50,751 bases of DNA from Gammaproteobacteria bacterium (GCA_029881035.1 JAOUNI010000014.1:1-50751), one strand, 5' to 3'. Positions 8,626-18,239 are shown, counted from the stretch's first letter. A program made the numbers and translations. The notes: generated from the letters alone by a model not told the origin.

Positions 8626-9420
8626 ATGAACTACGACATTGCCACATTAAAACAAATCATCACCTCTGCGGCACGCGAAGAGTTGCTGCCGCGCTTTGCT
8701 GATGTTCAGCGTAATACTAAGGTTGATGGCAGTTTTGTTACCGAGGCGGATCTTGCAACGCAGTCGCGTATTATGCAGGCGTTAAAAGAACATTATCCCG
8801 ATGTTGATTTTCTCGGTGAAGAGATGACCGAGTCTGAGCAGCAGGCGTTGTTAACGAGCAGTGATTCGCTCTGGTGTCTTGATCCGCTCGATGGTACCAG
8901 CAACTTCGCTGCGGGCACGCCGTACTATGCGATTTCGCTGGCGCTGATTGAACGTGGTGTGCCGACGCTGGGCATTGTTTACGACCCGAATCGTGATGAG
9001 TGTTTTGTCGGCATTCACGGGCAGGGTGCATGGCTCAATGATGCGCCGCTCAAGGTCAGGCCTGCGAGTTTGCCGCTTTCGCAATCGACCGCGCTGATTG
9101 ATTTTAAGCGTCTGCCGAAATCGCTGTCGATGAATCTGGTCAATCTTCAGCCTTATGCATCGCAACGCAGTTATGGTTCGGTCGCGCTCGACTGGTGCTG
9201 GCTGGCGTCGTCGCGTTTTCATGTTTACCTGCATGGCGCATCTAACATCTGGGATTACGCTGCCGGTTTGTTGGTGTTTAACGAAGCGGGTGGTTTTTCC
9301 TGCACGCTGGATGGTGAGGCGATTTATACCAATTCGCTGAAGAAGCGTTCTTCGGTCGGTGCGCTGGATCAGGTAACGTTTGATCAGTGGATTGCCTGGC
9401 TACGTGAGAACATTAATTAG
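8626..9420 (+). CDS. Inositol monophosphatase family phosphatase
   Basis: A 264-residue Mg-dependent, lithium-sensitive-type phosphatase. The family metal-binding residues are visible: GEE at 64-66, DPLDGTSNF at 86-94 and WDYAAG near 211. Possible substrates include inositol-1-phosphate, 3'-phosphoadenosine-5'-phosphate and other sugar phosphates; the sequence alone does not decide. ATG 8626 is chosen because an upstream in-frame extension would translate the REP palindrome at 8574-8603. The last 42 coding bases before the terminal segment (9331-9372) have a diverged copy at 9833-9874. Confidence 0.87.
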   Translation: MNYDIATLKQIITSAAREELLPRFADVQRNTKVDGSFVTEADLATQSRIMQALKEHYPDVDFLGEEMTESEQQALLTSSDSLWCLDPLDGTSNFAAGTPYYAISLALIERGVPTLGIVYDPNRDECFVGIHGQGAWLNDAPLKVRPASLPLSQSTALIDFKRLPKSLSMNLVNLQPYASQRSYGSVALDWCWLASSRFHVYLHGASNIWDYAAGLLVFNEAGGFSCTLDGEAIYTNSLKKRSSVGALDQVTFDQWIAWLRENIN

Positions 9421-9441
9421 GAAATGATGGGGGGTACGTAG

Positions 9442-9828
9442 ATGATTACTTATTTTTACTGGATGCTGGTGATTGTCATTGCGATGGCATTGATGTTTTT
9501 CCTTGGGCGTGCGGACAAGTGGAAGAGTGGGCTGATTGCTGCTGTGATGGTATTTGTGATTGGCTGGGTGGCTTACTTTTTCCATTTTCAGCAGGTGTTT
9601 GTTAAGCATTATGGTGGGGTGATGTCGGTGACTGTACCGAAAGGCCAGTTTCATATCGCGGCGACCTGGAAAGATGATAATTTGTGGATTGAAAATTATG
9701 ATCCCAAAACCAATACCTGCCATTTTAATGAATATTCACGAGGCAACCTGTTACAGGGGGCGGTAACGATCAAGAATTGTAACCCGTTATTACCCGATGC
9801 TGTGCCTACGGGTACAGCGGTGAAATAA
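9442..9828 (+). CDS. Membrane-anchored protein of unknown function
   Basis: A 128-residue protein starting at ATG 9442, with a GGGG ribosome-binding site seven bases upstream. Two hydrophobic segments (about 3-22 and 30-50) are followed by a soluble region of about 75 residues with two cysteines (TNTCHF and IKNCNP) that could form a disulfide in the periplasm. No family was recognised. It lies between the monophosphatase gene and a decayed copy of that gene's 3' end, so it may have arrived with a local duplication. Confidence 0.6.
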   Translation: MITYFYWMLVIVIAMALMFFLGRADKWKSGLIAAVMVFVIGWVAYFFHFQQVFVKHYGGVMSVTVPKGQFHIAATWKDDNLWIENYDPKTNTCHFNEYSRGNLLQGAVTIKNCNPLLPDAVPTGTAVK

Positions 9829-9832
9829 TAAG

Positions 9833-9920
9833 AATTCACTGAACAAGTGTTCTTCCGTCGGTGCGCTGGATCAGACGAACTTGTATCGGTATGATTGGCT
9901 AATCAGCCAGGTTAATTAGG
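9833..9920 (+). pseudogene. Decayed copy of the 3' end of the monophosphatase gene
   Basis: Bases 9833-9874 match 9331-9372 of the monophosphatase gene at 38 of 42 positions. Similarity then fades but returns at the end, where both copies carry GTTAATTAGG or ATTAATTAGG around the stop codon (about 9911-9920 versus 9413-9422). The remnant has no start and no intact frame of its own. It marks an old tandem duplication or an insertion event. Confidence 0.75.
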
Positions 9921-9936
9921 CTGCAGGAGGAATGTG

Positions 9937-10422
9937 ATGGAATGGGGAGCTTATGCATTAATTGCGATTATTGTGCCCTGGGCGCTGAATGCACTGACCA
10001 GGTCAGCAGACGTACCCGCGGAAATTAAGCTAGGCAAAACATGGCTGGCATACAGGTTACCATTAAAAGTTTTTTCTATTATTAGCCTTGTTTTTCCGAT
10101 AGGCGGGATTTTGTATCTTATATCGGGTGACTATGAAAGCATTTATGAGCCTGTTGGCTTCATCCTGTTTTTCTCGTTGATTTCCGTGCCATTGCTGTTG
10201 GAAAGTTTTCTGGTTCAAATCGCATTTGATGATAAATATGTTTACTGCTTTTCGCCGTGGAGACCCAACAGGCAAGTGCCTTTTTCAGAATTAGGCCAGC
10301 CTTATTATAGCGATGCTATGCAATGGTGGGTCATTCCGACAAAATCACAGGGCTATATTCGTCTGCAAAGTATGATATCAGGCAAGGATGAACTGCTTGA
10401 ACGTCTGACCCTGTCTGAATAG
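9937..10422 (+). CDS. Membrane protein with a C-terminal PH-like region, unknown
   Basis: A 161-residue protein. ATG 9937 is preferred over GTG 9934 because GCAGGAGG ends six bases before it. Hydrophobic segments lie near 4-18, 45-63 and 72-95. A soluble C-terminal part of about 65 residues has a beta-rich pattern (VYCFSPWRPNRQVPFSELGQ) typical of small membrane proteins with a bacterial PH-like domain. No specific function can be given. The start lies directly after the monophosphatase remnant. Confidence 0.6.
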   Translation: MEWGAYALIAIIVPWALNALTRSADVPAEIKLGKTWLAYRLPLKVFSIISLVFPIGGILYLISGDYESIYEPVGFILFFSLISVPLLLESFLVQIAFDDKYVYCFSPWRPNRQVPFSELGQPYYSDAMQWWVIPTKSQGYIRLQSMISGKDELLERLTLSE

Positions 10423-10584
10423 ATCGGGCTATCGGTGGCCTTGCTGGGTGCGCTGGTTTTTGCCCACCCTGCGAGGCATTTTTATGGCGTTATCTAAATC
10501 GCCAGATTGGATTTTGAAATTAGTAATTTTTAAAACCTGGTGCTGCAGTGAAATACAGGAAATCAGGACGAACCGGGCTGGATG

Positions 10585-10848
10585 TTAGTCGAGAAGACCT
10601 TTTTCCGCTAACCGGGCAGTGACGGCATTGATATATTCATCATTCAGCATCAATGCATCCAGTTCCTTTGTAGGTTCACATTGGCTGGCGAACTTGTCGT
10701 ACAGATGTACTGGCTCTGCTCCGTTAGTCTCGAAAGTGGTCCAATAGTCCTTGATCAATGCCAGGCACGCTTGTGTGTTCAATTTTGTATTCTCTGCCGC
10801 CTGCACTGGGGCTGACAGCAACAGGAGTGATATCAGTATATATCTCAT
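10585..10848 (-). CDS. Small secreted protein, unknown
   Basis: An 87-residue protein starting at MRYILISLLLLSAPVQA, a clear signal peptide cleaved before AENTK. The mature part is about 70 residues with two cysteines (QACLAL and SQCEPT) and is probably helical and periplasmic. An upstream in-frame extension exists, but it would translate the tandem 22-base repeat at 10873-10923, so the later start is preferred. No family was recognised. Confidence 0.6.
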   Translation of the reverse strand: MRYILISLLLLSAPVQAAENTKLNTQACLALIKDYWTTFETNGAEPVHLYDKFASQCEPTKELDALMLNDEYINAVTARLAEKGLLD

Positions 10849-10872
10849 GGGGATAAATCCATTAAGTGAATC

Positions 10873-10923
10873 GGTGTGGATTTGGTCGCATTTAGGTATT
10901 TGGTGTAGATTTGGTCGCATTTA
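10873..10923. promoter_or_regulatory. Direct repeat upstream of the small secreted protein gene, possible operator
   Basis: Two 22-base copies (10873-10894 and 10902-10923) differ at one position and start 29 bases apart. On the coding strand of the gene below, the core reads TAAATGCGACCAAAT. Tandem spacing just upstream of a start suggests binding by a regulator, but no known operator consensus was recognised. Confidence 0.45.
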
Positions 10924-11119
10924 AGGTGCGCAATTTTATATGGTAATTCGGTGAGTTTCCAGAATTAAATAGATTCTAAATTATTAAGGGGCAGCCTATT
11001 GGTTGCTTAAAAGCTAAAAAAAGGCCCAGATCCTTATAATTCGTTCCCTTTTAACTTTAATCACTTTACTATTCCGCTCTATTCCAGCCCTGATAAATCT
11101 TACAGAACTTAATCTTGTT

Positions 11120-11854
11120 ATGGCCCCTGATACCTACCTTGTCGCCTTTTTTATTTTGCTGTTGGCTTATTTCCTTCGAGGTATTACCGGTTTTGGTTCG
11201 GGCTTGATCGCGATACCGCTGTTAGCGCATTTCCTGCCTTTGACTTTTGTTGTGCCACTATTGCTGGTGCTGGATTTCGTGGCGTCGATTGTACTCAGCC
11301 GGCATATGCATTTGCAGGTGCGTTGGGATGAAATTCGTTTTTTGTTACCCTCGAGCATTGTTGGTATTTTGCTTGGCTCGTTCCTGCTGGTGAATTTACC
11401 GCGTGAACCGCTGTTGGTGGGGCTCGGCTTGTTTGTTATATTTTTTGGGTTACGTTATTTATTTAATGTGCACGGTGAAAAGCCGATTAGTCGCTGGTGG
11501 TCACTGCCCACCGGCTTGATTGGTGGTTTGATCGGCGCCCTGTTTGGTACCGGCGGCCCGCCTTACGTGGTCTACCTTTCGCATCGTCTGCACGATAAAA
11601 CACAATTGCGCGGCACTTTGTCGGGCCTGTTTATGCTCGACGGCGCTTTGCGGGTTATCACCTTTCTGTTCTTCGGCCTGTTGTTACAGGATGAGATGCT
11701 GGGCTCGTTATTGCTGGCGCTGCCGCTGGTGGCTTTGGGTCTGTATCTGGGTAACAGGGTGCACCTGGGCATTAGCCGCCAGCAGCAGTTGGCTGTTATC
11801 GGTGGCCTGTTGTTGCTCAGCGGCGGTTCGCTATTATGGAAAGCATGGGGCTGA
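11120..11854 (+). CDS. TSUP (TauE/SafE) family permease 1
   Basis: A 244-residue, very hydrophobic protein with about eight predicted membrane segments. The N-terminal RGITGFGSGLIAIPLL and the mid-protein GLIGGLIGALFGTGGPPYVVYL are the paired signatures of the TSUP (sulfite exporter TauE/SafE, DUF81) family. Members move sulfite, sulfonates or other small anions; the substrate cannot be read from the sequence. It is followed after 52 bases by the flavin reductase gene, in the same direction. Confidence 0.87.
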   Translation: MAPDTYLVAFFILLLAYFLRGITGFGSGLIAIPLLAHFLPLTFVVPLLLVLDFVASIVLSRHMHLQVRWDEIRFLLPSSIVGILLGSFLLVNLPREPLLVGLGLFVIFFGLRYLFNVHGEKPISRWWSLPTGLIGGLIGALFGTGGPPYVVYLSHRLHDKTQLRGTLSGLFMLDGALRVITFLFFGLLLQDEMLGSLLLALPLVALGLYLGNRVHLGISRQQQLAVIGGLLLLSGGSLLWKAWG

Positions 11855-11906
11855 AATCACACGTATGTTCAGCTCCAGATTAAAAACAATGACAGGTTAT
11901 TAAAGT

Positions 11907-13073
11907 ATGAAAAAACATCACTCAGTGATGGTTGTTGGTGGCGGCCCTTCGGGTTCGGCGGCGGCTTTTACTCTGGCAAAACATGGCGTTGATGTGTGTG
12001 TCGTTGATAAAGCTACATTTCCACGAAACAAGTTATGTGCGGGTCTTTTAACCATAAGAAGCAAGCATCTGTTTGCTGAAATATTTGATGCGCCCTGGGA
12101 TTTGGCTTTTGAATATGAGGCAAATGGTGTCCGGTTTTTTCATAAGAATAAATTGCTGAAAAGTGTTGAAGACTGTAGTGAAATGTTTTTTACCTATCGT
12201 GTCGATTTCGATAATTATTTGCTGACAATGGCGGAGTCGAAAGGGGCTCATTTGTATCAGGGTAGTGGCGTTGATTCAATTGATCTGAATAATAAAGTAT
12301 GCCATCTACGTTCCGGTGAAGAGATTAGTTATGATTATTTAATTGGCGCTGATGGTGTTAATAGTATTGTCGCTAAATCTATTTATGGAAAATCGTTTGA
12401 TAAAGAAACAATAGCTTTTGCGCTTGAAATTGAAGTCGATAAAAATTTGTCTCGGCGCGAGGTGAAGGTGCCTGAGTTATATTTTGGTGTGGCTAATTGG
12501 GGTTATGGCTGGGTGTTTCCGAAGAAGCATGCTTTGACAGTGGGTATTATTGGTTTGCATGCAAAGAATCCGCATCTTAAAAAACAATTTTCTGATTTCC
12601 TCATCGATTTATTTGGTGATGTTCCTGATGTGAAGTTTAACGGGCATTACATTCCCTTTGGTGATTATAGAAAAACTCCGGGTGTCGATAGCGCTCTGTT
12701 GGTGGGCGATGCGGCGGGGCTGGTAGATCCAATCACCGGGGAGGGTATTGCATACGCGATGCAAAGTGGTTACTTCGCTGCTCTTGCTATAGTTGAGTCG
12801 GTCAGCACTGATCAAAGCAAAAACGTTGTTGATGTGTACATGAAAAAACACTCGGAAATAACCTCTTCACTTGATTATGCCAACCGGCTTAAATATTTAA
12901 TATTTCCAAAGTTAAGTGAATATCTATTTGTTAAAACTTTTCCTGCAACCACACAGTTACCACTGAAACATATGGAACTTATTGCCGGAAAAATTACATA
13001 TAAGGAATATAGCCGGTACGTGCTTGGCAAGGTAATTAGCGGTTTTTTTAAGCGACTATTGTTTTTAAAATAA
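11907..13073 (+). CDS. Geranylgeranyl-reductase-family FAD-dependent oxidoreductase
   Basis: A 388-residue flavoprotein. The FAD-binding Rossmann motif GGGPSGSAAA is at 11-20. The family signature FPRNKLCAG with C44 is at 38-46. The second FAD motif GDAAGLVDPITGEGIAYAM starts near 267. The group includes geranylgeranyl and archaeal lipid reductases and other polyketide/isoprenoid flavoenzymes; the substrate here is not known. The gene lies between two TSUP permeases in the same direction. Its coding sequence is noticeably more AT-rich than both flanking permeases. Confidence 0.82.
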   Translation: MKKHHSVMVVGGGPSGSAAAFTLAKHGVDVCVVDKATFPRNKLCAGLLTIRSKHLFAEIFDAPWDLAFEYEANGVRFFHKNKLLKSVEDCSEMFFTYRVDFDNYLLTMAESKGAHLYQGSGVDSIDLNNKVCHLRSGEEISYDYLIGADGVNSIVAKSIYGKSFDKETIAFALEIEVDKNLSRREVKVPELYFGVANWGYGWVFPKKHALTVGIIGLHAKNPHLKKQFSDFLIDLFGDVPDVKFNGHYIPFGDYRKTPGVDSALLVGDAAGLVDPITGEGIAYAMQSGYFAALAIVESVSTDQSKNVVDVYMKKHSEITSSLDYANRLKYLIFPKLSEYLFVKTFPATTQLPLKHMELIAGKITYKEYSRYVLGKVISGFFKRLLFLK

Positions 13074-13179
13074 ATAAAATGAAATAAGTGCAGCAAGATA
13101 TGCCTGATATTTGTTTATCGTTTCTCTTACTGGTCACTCATACTCTTCATTTTTGACATGGTGGTTTATTAATTCAACT

Positions 13180-13938
13180 ATGGTTTTTCCCGATGACATT
13201 TTCCTGCTGAGCTTCAGCACTCAGGACATGATTTATTCTGCTCTGTTATTTCTGTGGGCCGGTTTTGTGCGCAGTGGTCTGGGATTTGGAGGCGCGGCAC
13301 TGGGCCTGCCGTTGATGCTGTTCATTTATGATCAGCCGTTGTTCTGGTTGCCGGTGATCGGCTCACATCTGCTGTTCTTTTCTGCGATGACGCTACGCAC
13401 TCGCATCCATGATGTCGACTGGGCCTTCCTTAAATTTTCCGCGTTTTACATTATCCCGGCTGCGTTGGTGGGGGTGTTTGGCCTGATCACGTTGCCGAGT
13501 CAGTTGCTGGTGTACTTCATCTATGGCATTACACTGTTTTATGCGGTGTTGTGGCTATTTAGTATTTCGATTACCAGCCGCCACAGCTGGAGCGACAAGC
13601 TGCTGCTGGCGTTTGGTGGCTATGTGGCGGGCACTTCGTTGACCGGCGCGCCGCTGATGGTGTCGGTGTTCATGCGTCATGTTTCCAGGGAGCAGCTGCG
13701 CAATACGCTGTTTGTGCTCTGGTTCATCCTGGTGAGTATCAAAATGCTGACCTTCCTGTCGTTCGCGGTGCCGTTGCATTTTTTGTCTGCGCTGCTGTTG
13801 ATCCCGGCGGCGACGGTCGGTCACGTGCTGGGGCTGAAGGCTCACGAAACTATTTTGCAGAATGATGCGTTGTTCAAGCGGGTGATTGGTGGGTTTTTGC
13901 TGATTATCTGTGTACTGGGTCTGTGGCATAACAGCTAG
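13180..13938 (+). CDS. TSUP (TauE/SafE) family permease 2
   Basis: A 252-residue membrane protein of the same family as the permease at 11.1 kb. It has the N-terminal motif VRSGLGFGGAALGLPLML and a second-half repeat GGYVAGTSLTGAPLMVSVFM. It is clearly diverged from the first permease, so this is not a recent duplication. ATG 13180 is the best start; a TTG at 13111 is in frame but would add an unusual hydrophilic extension. A REP palindrome follows five bases after the stop. Confidence 0.83.
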   Translation: MVFPDDIFLLSFSTQDMIYSALLFLWAGFVRSGLGFGGAALGLPLMLFIYDQPLFWLPVIGSHLLFFSAMTLRTRIHDVDWAFLKFSAFYIIPAALVGVFGLITLPSQLLVYFIYGITLFYAVLWLFSISITSRHSWSDKLLLAFGGYVAGTSLTGAPLMVSVFMRHVSREQLRNTLFVLWFILVSIKMLTFLSFAVPLHFLSALLLIPAATVGHVLGLKAHETILQNDALFKRVIGGFLLIICVLGLWHNS

Positions 13939-13942
13939 TTGC

Positions 13943-13972
13943 ATCGTTCCCACGCTGGAGCGTAGGAACGAT
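13943..13972. repeat. Second REP family, copy 4
   Basis: A 30-base palindrome with arms ATCGTTCC and GGAACGAT around CACGCTGGAGCGTA. It lies downstream of TSUP permease 2, the usual position for REP elements after a gene end. Confidence 0.8.
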
Positions 13973-14097
13973 AATTTCTGACAGTCGGAGTAAAACTATT
14001 AGCGTCGGTTCGAATCAAACTCCTCAAAGCCCTGCCAACTCTGGCCTTGTTTGTGTCTATTGCTTGGTATAATCGCCCTTTCAACTGAGTTTTATCT

Positions 14098-16344
14098 ATG
14101 TCCGCTATTGCTGTCCCTGTCGCCAGAACGGCCCTGTTCGATTACCCGAAATACTGGGCCGAATGCTTTGGCAGCGCGCCTTTTCTGCCGATGAGCCGTG
14201 CCGAGATGGATGCGCTCGGCTGGGATTCGTGTGACATCATCATTGTGACCGGCGACGATTATGTCGATCATCCTTCGTTCGGCATGGCGATTATCGGCCG
14301 CCTGCTGGAAAAGCAGGGCTTTCGCGTCGGTATCATCGCGCAGCCGGACTGGCTTTCGAAAGAACCTTTCGAGGTGCTCGGCAAGCCCAACCTGTTTTTC
14401 GGTGTCGCTGCCGGCAACATGGATTCGATGATCAACCGTTACACGGCTGAGCGCAAACCGCGCTCGGATGATGCCTACACCGCCGGTGGCATTGGCGGCA
14501 AACGCCCCGACCGGTGTTCGCTGGTGTATGCGCAACGCTGCAAGGAGGCCTGGCCGGATGTGCCGGTGATTCTCGGCGGCATCGAGGCTTCGTTGCGCCG
14601 CATTGCGCATTACGATTACTGGCAGGATAAGGTGCGGCGCTCGATTCTGGTGGATGCCACGGCCGACATGCTGCTGTTCGGCAATGCGGAGCGCGCCATC
14701 GTCGAGGTGGCGCACCGGCTGGCACAGGGTGAGGCCATCGAACAGATTACCGATGTGCGCGGCACGTCGTTTGTGCGCCGTGACACGCCGCAGGGCTGGA
14801 TGGAAATTGATTCAACCCGCATCGACCGGCCCGGCAAGGTCGATCACATTGTCAGCCCGTATGTTAATTCTCAAACATTGAGTGGCTGTGAAGGCGAGCG
14901 CCGTAACGATGCCTTTTACGGTGCGCAATATGATGAACACGGCGAGCCGATCATCGAATTCAAGCAGACAAAACTGGAACGCAGTACCAGCGTGATTCGT
15001 TTGCCGGCGTTTGAAAAAGTCAGCCACGATGCGGCGCTGTACGCGCATGCCAGTCGGGTGCTGCATCTGGAAACCAACCCCGGCAATGCGCGCGCACTGG
15101 TGCAGAAACACGGCGCGGTGGATGTCTGGTTGAACCCGCCGCCGATTCCGCTGAGCACGGCGGAAATGGATTATGTGTTTGACGCGCCGTTCAAGCGCGT
15201 GCCGCACCCGCGTTACCAGGGCGCGAAAATTCCTGCTTATGAGATGATCCGCTTTTCGATCAACATCATGCGCGGCTGTTTTGGTGGCTGCACGTTCTGT
15301 TCGATTACCGAACACGAAGGCCGCATTGTGCAAAACCGTTCACAAGAATCGGTGCTGCATGAAATCGAACAGATTCGTGACAACGTGCCCGGTTTCACTG
15401 GCGTGATTTCTGATCTCGGCGGGCCGACGGCGAACATGTATCGCATTGCCTGTAAGACCAGGGAGATCGAAGCCGCCTGCCGTAAACCGAGCTGCGTGTA
15501 TCCCGGCATTTGCCAGAATTTAATAACGGATCATTCCGCGCTGACGCAACTTTATCGGGGAGCGCGCGCCTTGCCCGGCGTTAAAAAAGTGCTGATTGCT
15601 TCGGGGCTACGCTACGATTTGGCAATCCGCGATCCCGAATATGTGAAAGAGCTGGTTACGCACCACGTCGGTGGCTTGCTCAAGATCGCACCGGAACATT
15701 CGGAAGATGGACCGTTGTCGAAAATGATGAAACCCGGTATGGGCGCGTATGATCAGTTCAAGCGCCTGTTTGAAAAATATTCGAAGCAGGCGGGTAAGGA
15801 TCAGTACCTGATTCCGTATTTTATTGCGGCGCATCCGGGCACCAGCGATGAGGATATGCTCAATCTGGCACTGTGGTTAAAGCGCAACGGTTTTGAGGCT
15901 GACCAGGTGCAGGCGTTTTATCCGTCACCGATGGCAACCGCGACCGCGATGTATCACACCGGAAAAAATCCGTTGCGCAAGGTCACCTATAAAAGTGAGC
16001 CGGTGGCCAGCGTCAAAGACCCGGAGCAGCGAAAACTGCACAAGGCATTTTTGCGCTATCACGATCCGGTTAACTGGCCTTTGTTGCGCGAAGCACTGAA
16101 ACGCATGGGACGTTTGGATTTGATTGGTGATGGCGAGAAACAGCTGGTGCCAAAAGATCAGCCAAAAGCGACAGAGGCTTATCAGGCAAAGCGCAGAAAA
16201 AATTCCGAATCCGCGCATGCGCGCCGCACCGGCGGCAAAAAAATACTGACCCAGCACACCGGCCTGCCGCCGCGTGATACCGGCGCGGCGAAGAAATCGT
16301 CGTCGGTTAAAAAGAAATCGCGCAGCCGGCTCAAACCCAGATAA
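14098..16344 (+). CDS. ygiQ: YgiQ family radical SAM protein (UPF0313)
   Basis: A 748-residue protein matching YgiQ along its length. The N-terminal region starts [25 protein letters not shown]. The radical SAM cluster motif is CFGGCTFC (CxxxCxxC) near residue 395, followed by SITEHEGR. The C terminus is a long Lys/Arg-rich tail. The enzyme should bind a 4Fe-4S cluster and S-adenosylmethionine; the physiological reaction is not established. The gene is markedly more GC-rich than most of the window, including ycaO directly downstream. Confidence 0.92.
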   Translation: MSAIAVPVARTALFDYPKYWAECFGSAPFLPMSRAEMDALGWDSCDIIIVTGDDYVDHPSFGMAIIGRLLEKQGFRVGIIAQPDWLSKEPFEVLGKPNLFFGVAAGNMDSMINRYTAERKPRSDDAYTAGGIGGKRPDRCSLVYAQRCKEAWPDVPVILGGIEASLRRIAHYDYWQDKVRRSILVDATADMLLFGNAERAIVEVAHRLAQGEAIEQITDVRGTSFVRRDTPQGWMEIDSTRIDRPGKVDHIVSPYVNSQTLSGCEGERRNDAFYGAQYDEHGEPIIEFKQTKLERSTSVIRLPAFEKVSHDAALYAHASRVLHLETNPGNARALVQKHGAVDVWLNPPPIPLSTAEMDYVFDAPFKRVPHPRYQGAKIPAYEMIRFSINIMRGCFGGCTFCSITEHEGRIVQNRSQESVLHEIEQIRDNVPGFTGVISDLGGPTANMYRIACKTREIEAACRKPSCVYPGICQNLITDHSALTQLYRGARALPGVKKVLIASGLRYDLAIRDPEYVKELVTHHVGGLLKIAPEHSEDGPLSKMMKPGMGAYDQFKRLFEKYSKQAGKDQYLIPYFIAAHPGTSDEDMLNLALWLKRNGFEADQVQAFYPSPMATATAMYHTGKNPLRKVTYKSEPVASVKDPEQRKLHKAFLRYHDPVNWPLLREALKRMGRLDLIGDGEKQLVPKDQPKATEAYQAKRRKNSESAHARRTGGKKILTQHTGLPPRDTGAAKKSSSVKKKSRSRLKPR

Positions 16345-16410
16345 GTGATAAGAATTTCGTCGCTCCGAATTTACTGATCACGCTGATTAATAACGACACT
16401 TTAAAATACT

Positions 16411-18162
16411 ATGACTGAACAAACTTATATTAAAGGTAAAGACAGAGACCTCGAGTCCACGATTGCAACCATGATGAGCAAGCTGGCTGATCTGGGTATT
16501 GAGATTGAGGAAGTCTCGTGGCTTAACCCGGTGCCGAATGTTTATTCTGTGCATATTCGTGATAAAGCCTGCGAGCTGATGTTTACCAATGGCAAGGGCG
16601 CAACGCGTAAAGCTTGTCTGGCGAGTGCTTTGGGCGAGTACTTTGAACGTCTCAGCTGTAATTATTTTTTTGCTGATTTTTATCTGGGCGAGGATTTTTC
16701 AAAAGGTGAGTTTGTGCATTACCCCGATGAACGCTGGTTCAAGGTTGAGGGTGAGGCGATACCCGAAGGTTTGCTGGATGAAAACTTATGGGCTTATTAT
16801 GACCCGGAGCAACAGGTTAAATCACAACATCTTTTTGATACGAATTCTGGCACTGTTGAACGTGGTATTTGTGCTTTGCCTTACACACGACAACGCGATG
16901 GTGAAAAACTCTGGTTTCCTGTGAGTATCATCGGCAATCTTTATGTCAGTAACGGCATGTCGGCGGGTAATACTCAAAACGAGGCGCGCGTACAGAGTTT
17001 GTCTGAAATTTTTGAGCGCTACGTAAAAAACAAAATTATTTCTGAAGGACTTTGTTTGCCTGAAGTGCCTCAGGAAGTATTGAATCGTTACCCCAAAATT
17101 GTTGAAGCGATAACGGAGCTTGAAAGCCACGATTATCATTTGCGCATTGCTGATGCTTCACTGGGTGGCCGGTACCCGGTAATGAGTGTGACTTTAATGA
17201 ATCCGCGTGATGCCACAGTGTATGCATCATTTGGTGCGCATCCCAGTTTTGAGGTGGCGCTTGAACGCACCGTGACAGAATTATTGCAGGGCCGCGGCCT
17301 GCATGAACTGGATGATTTTTTACCGCCAAGTATGGATCTGGATGAAGTAGCTGATCAGCATAATCTGGAAACTCATTTTATCGATTCCAGTGGTCTTATG
17401 GCTTATGACTTTTTCAAAAGTAAACCCGATTACGAATTTTATGACTGGGACCACGACACTGATAATGATGATGAATTTGAATATTTATGCAAAATAATTC
17501 ATGACATGGGTCACGATATTTATATTGCGGATTACGAGCATCTTAATGTGTATGCCTGTCGCATTATTGTGCCGGGTATGTCTGATATTTATCTGGTCGA
17601 TGATATTGTCTGGAATAACAATAATGAAGGTGCCCTGTTTCGCGAAGAAATTCTGTCGTTAAGGAACCTGGATAAAACGCAATGGCAAAATATTCTCGAC
17701 CGACTCGATGAAGGTGGTTATCACGATATGCAGCGAGTGGCCGAGTTTATCGGCGTGGCCACCGACCGCGGCACGGTATGGTCCGGGCTTCGAATTGGTG
17801 AGCTTAAGGCTATGTTGTGTCTGGCGATAGGTGACCTTGAACAGGCAGCGGAGTGGGTGGACTGGTGTTTACATATGGATCAACTTACCGTCTGTCGTTT
17901 GCATATTTATAATTGCCTGAAAGTTTTACTGGATATAGAGCTGGACGATTCACGTGAATACGATGATTATGCCGACGCGCTGGCCAAACTCTACGGCAAG
18001 GAATATGTTTCAATATGCACCAAGGTCCTAGCAGGCACCGAGACTTTTCACGGCTTGCACAGTCCCGGATTATCACTGGATGGATTTGATAATCATAAGG
18101 AGTTGTTAAACTGTTATGCCAGATTGCAGAAGTTTAAACAGAATAACTGGAAACAGGTTTGA
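16411..18162 (+). CDS. ycaO: YcaO protein (YcaO domain plus C-terminal helical region)
   Basis: A 583-residue protein, about the length of Escherichia coli YcaO. The first 390 residues carry the ATP-binding YcaO domain (RKACLASALGEYFERLSCNYFF, later QSLSEIFERYVKNKI and a C-terminal VARIIVPG-like strand). The last 180 residues look like TPR-type helices. E. coli YcaO is linked to beta-methylthiolation of ribosomal protein S12 by RimO. No RiPP precursor, dehydrogenase or YcaO-partner gene is adjacent, so a housekeeping role is more likely than peptide natural-product biosynthesis. Confidence 0.9.
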   Translation: MTEQTYIKGKDRDLESTIATMMSKLADLGIEIEEVSWLNPVPNVYSVHIRDKACELMFTNGKGATRKACLASALGEYFERLSCNYFFADFYLGEDFSKGEFVHYPDERWFKVEGEAIPEGLLDENLWAYYDPEQQVKSQHLFDTNSGTVERGICALPYTRQRDGEKLWFPVSIIGNLYVSNGMSAGNTQNEARVQSLSEIFERYVKNKIISEGLCLPEVPQEVLNRYPKIVEAITELESHDYHLRIADASLGGRYPVMSVTLMNPRDATVYASFGAHPSFEVALERTVTELLQGRGLHELDDFLPPSMDLDEVADQHNLETHFIDSSGLMAYDFFKSKPDYEFYDWDHDTDNDDEFEYLCKIIHDMGHDIYIADYEHLNVYACRIIVPGMSDIYLVDDIVWNNNNEGALFREEILSLRNLDKTQWQNILDRLDEGGYHDMQRVAEFIGVATDRGTVWSGLRIGELKAMLCLAIGDLEQAAEWVDWCLHMDQLTVCRLHIYNCLKVLLDIELDDSREYDDYADALAKLYGKEYVSICTKVLAGTETFHGLHSPGLSLDGFDNHKELLNCYARLQKFKQNNWKQV

Positions 18163-18201
18163 AAGCAGGGCTATAAAATATTTTCAGGTATTTAAAATAA
18201 T

Positions 18202-18221
18202 ACCCAAAATAGTTTTTGGGT
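18202..18221 (+). terminator. Hairpin between ycaO and the EamA gene, possible weak terminator
   Basis: ACCCAAAA pairs with TTTTTGGGT across a very short loop. No T tract follows, so it may be only a structural element in the leader of the next gene. Confidence 0.35.
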
Positions 18222-18239
18222 CGAATTAAGGAGTGTTAA

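Noticed and set aside
13995-14040. Possible tRNA, because of a GGTTCGAATC string resembling a T-loop
   Set aside because: The flanking five-base stems do not pair, and no anticodon arm or acceptor stem is found upstream.
16411-18162. YcaO as part of a ribosomally made peptide (RiPP) cluster
   Set aside because: It matches the full-length YcaO of E. coli type, and no precursor peptide, dehydrogenase or transporter gene lies beside it.
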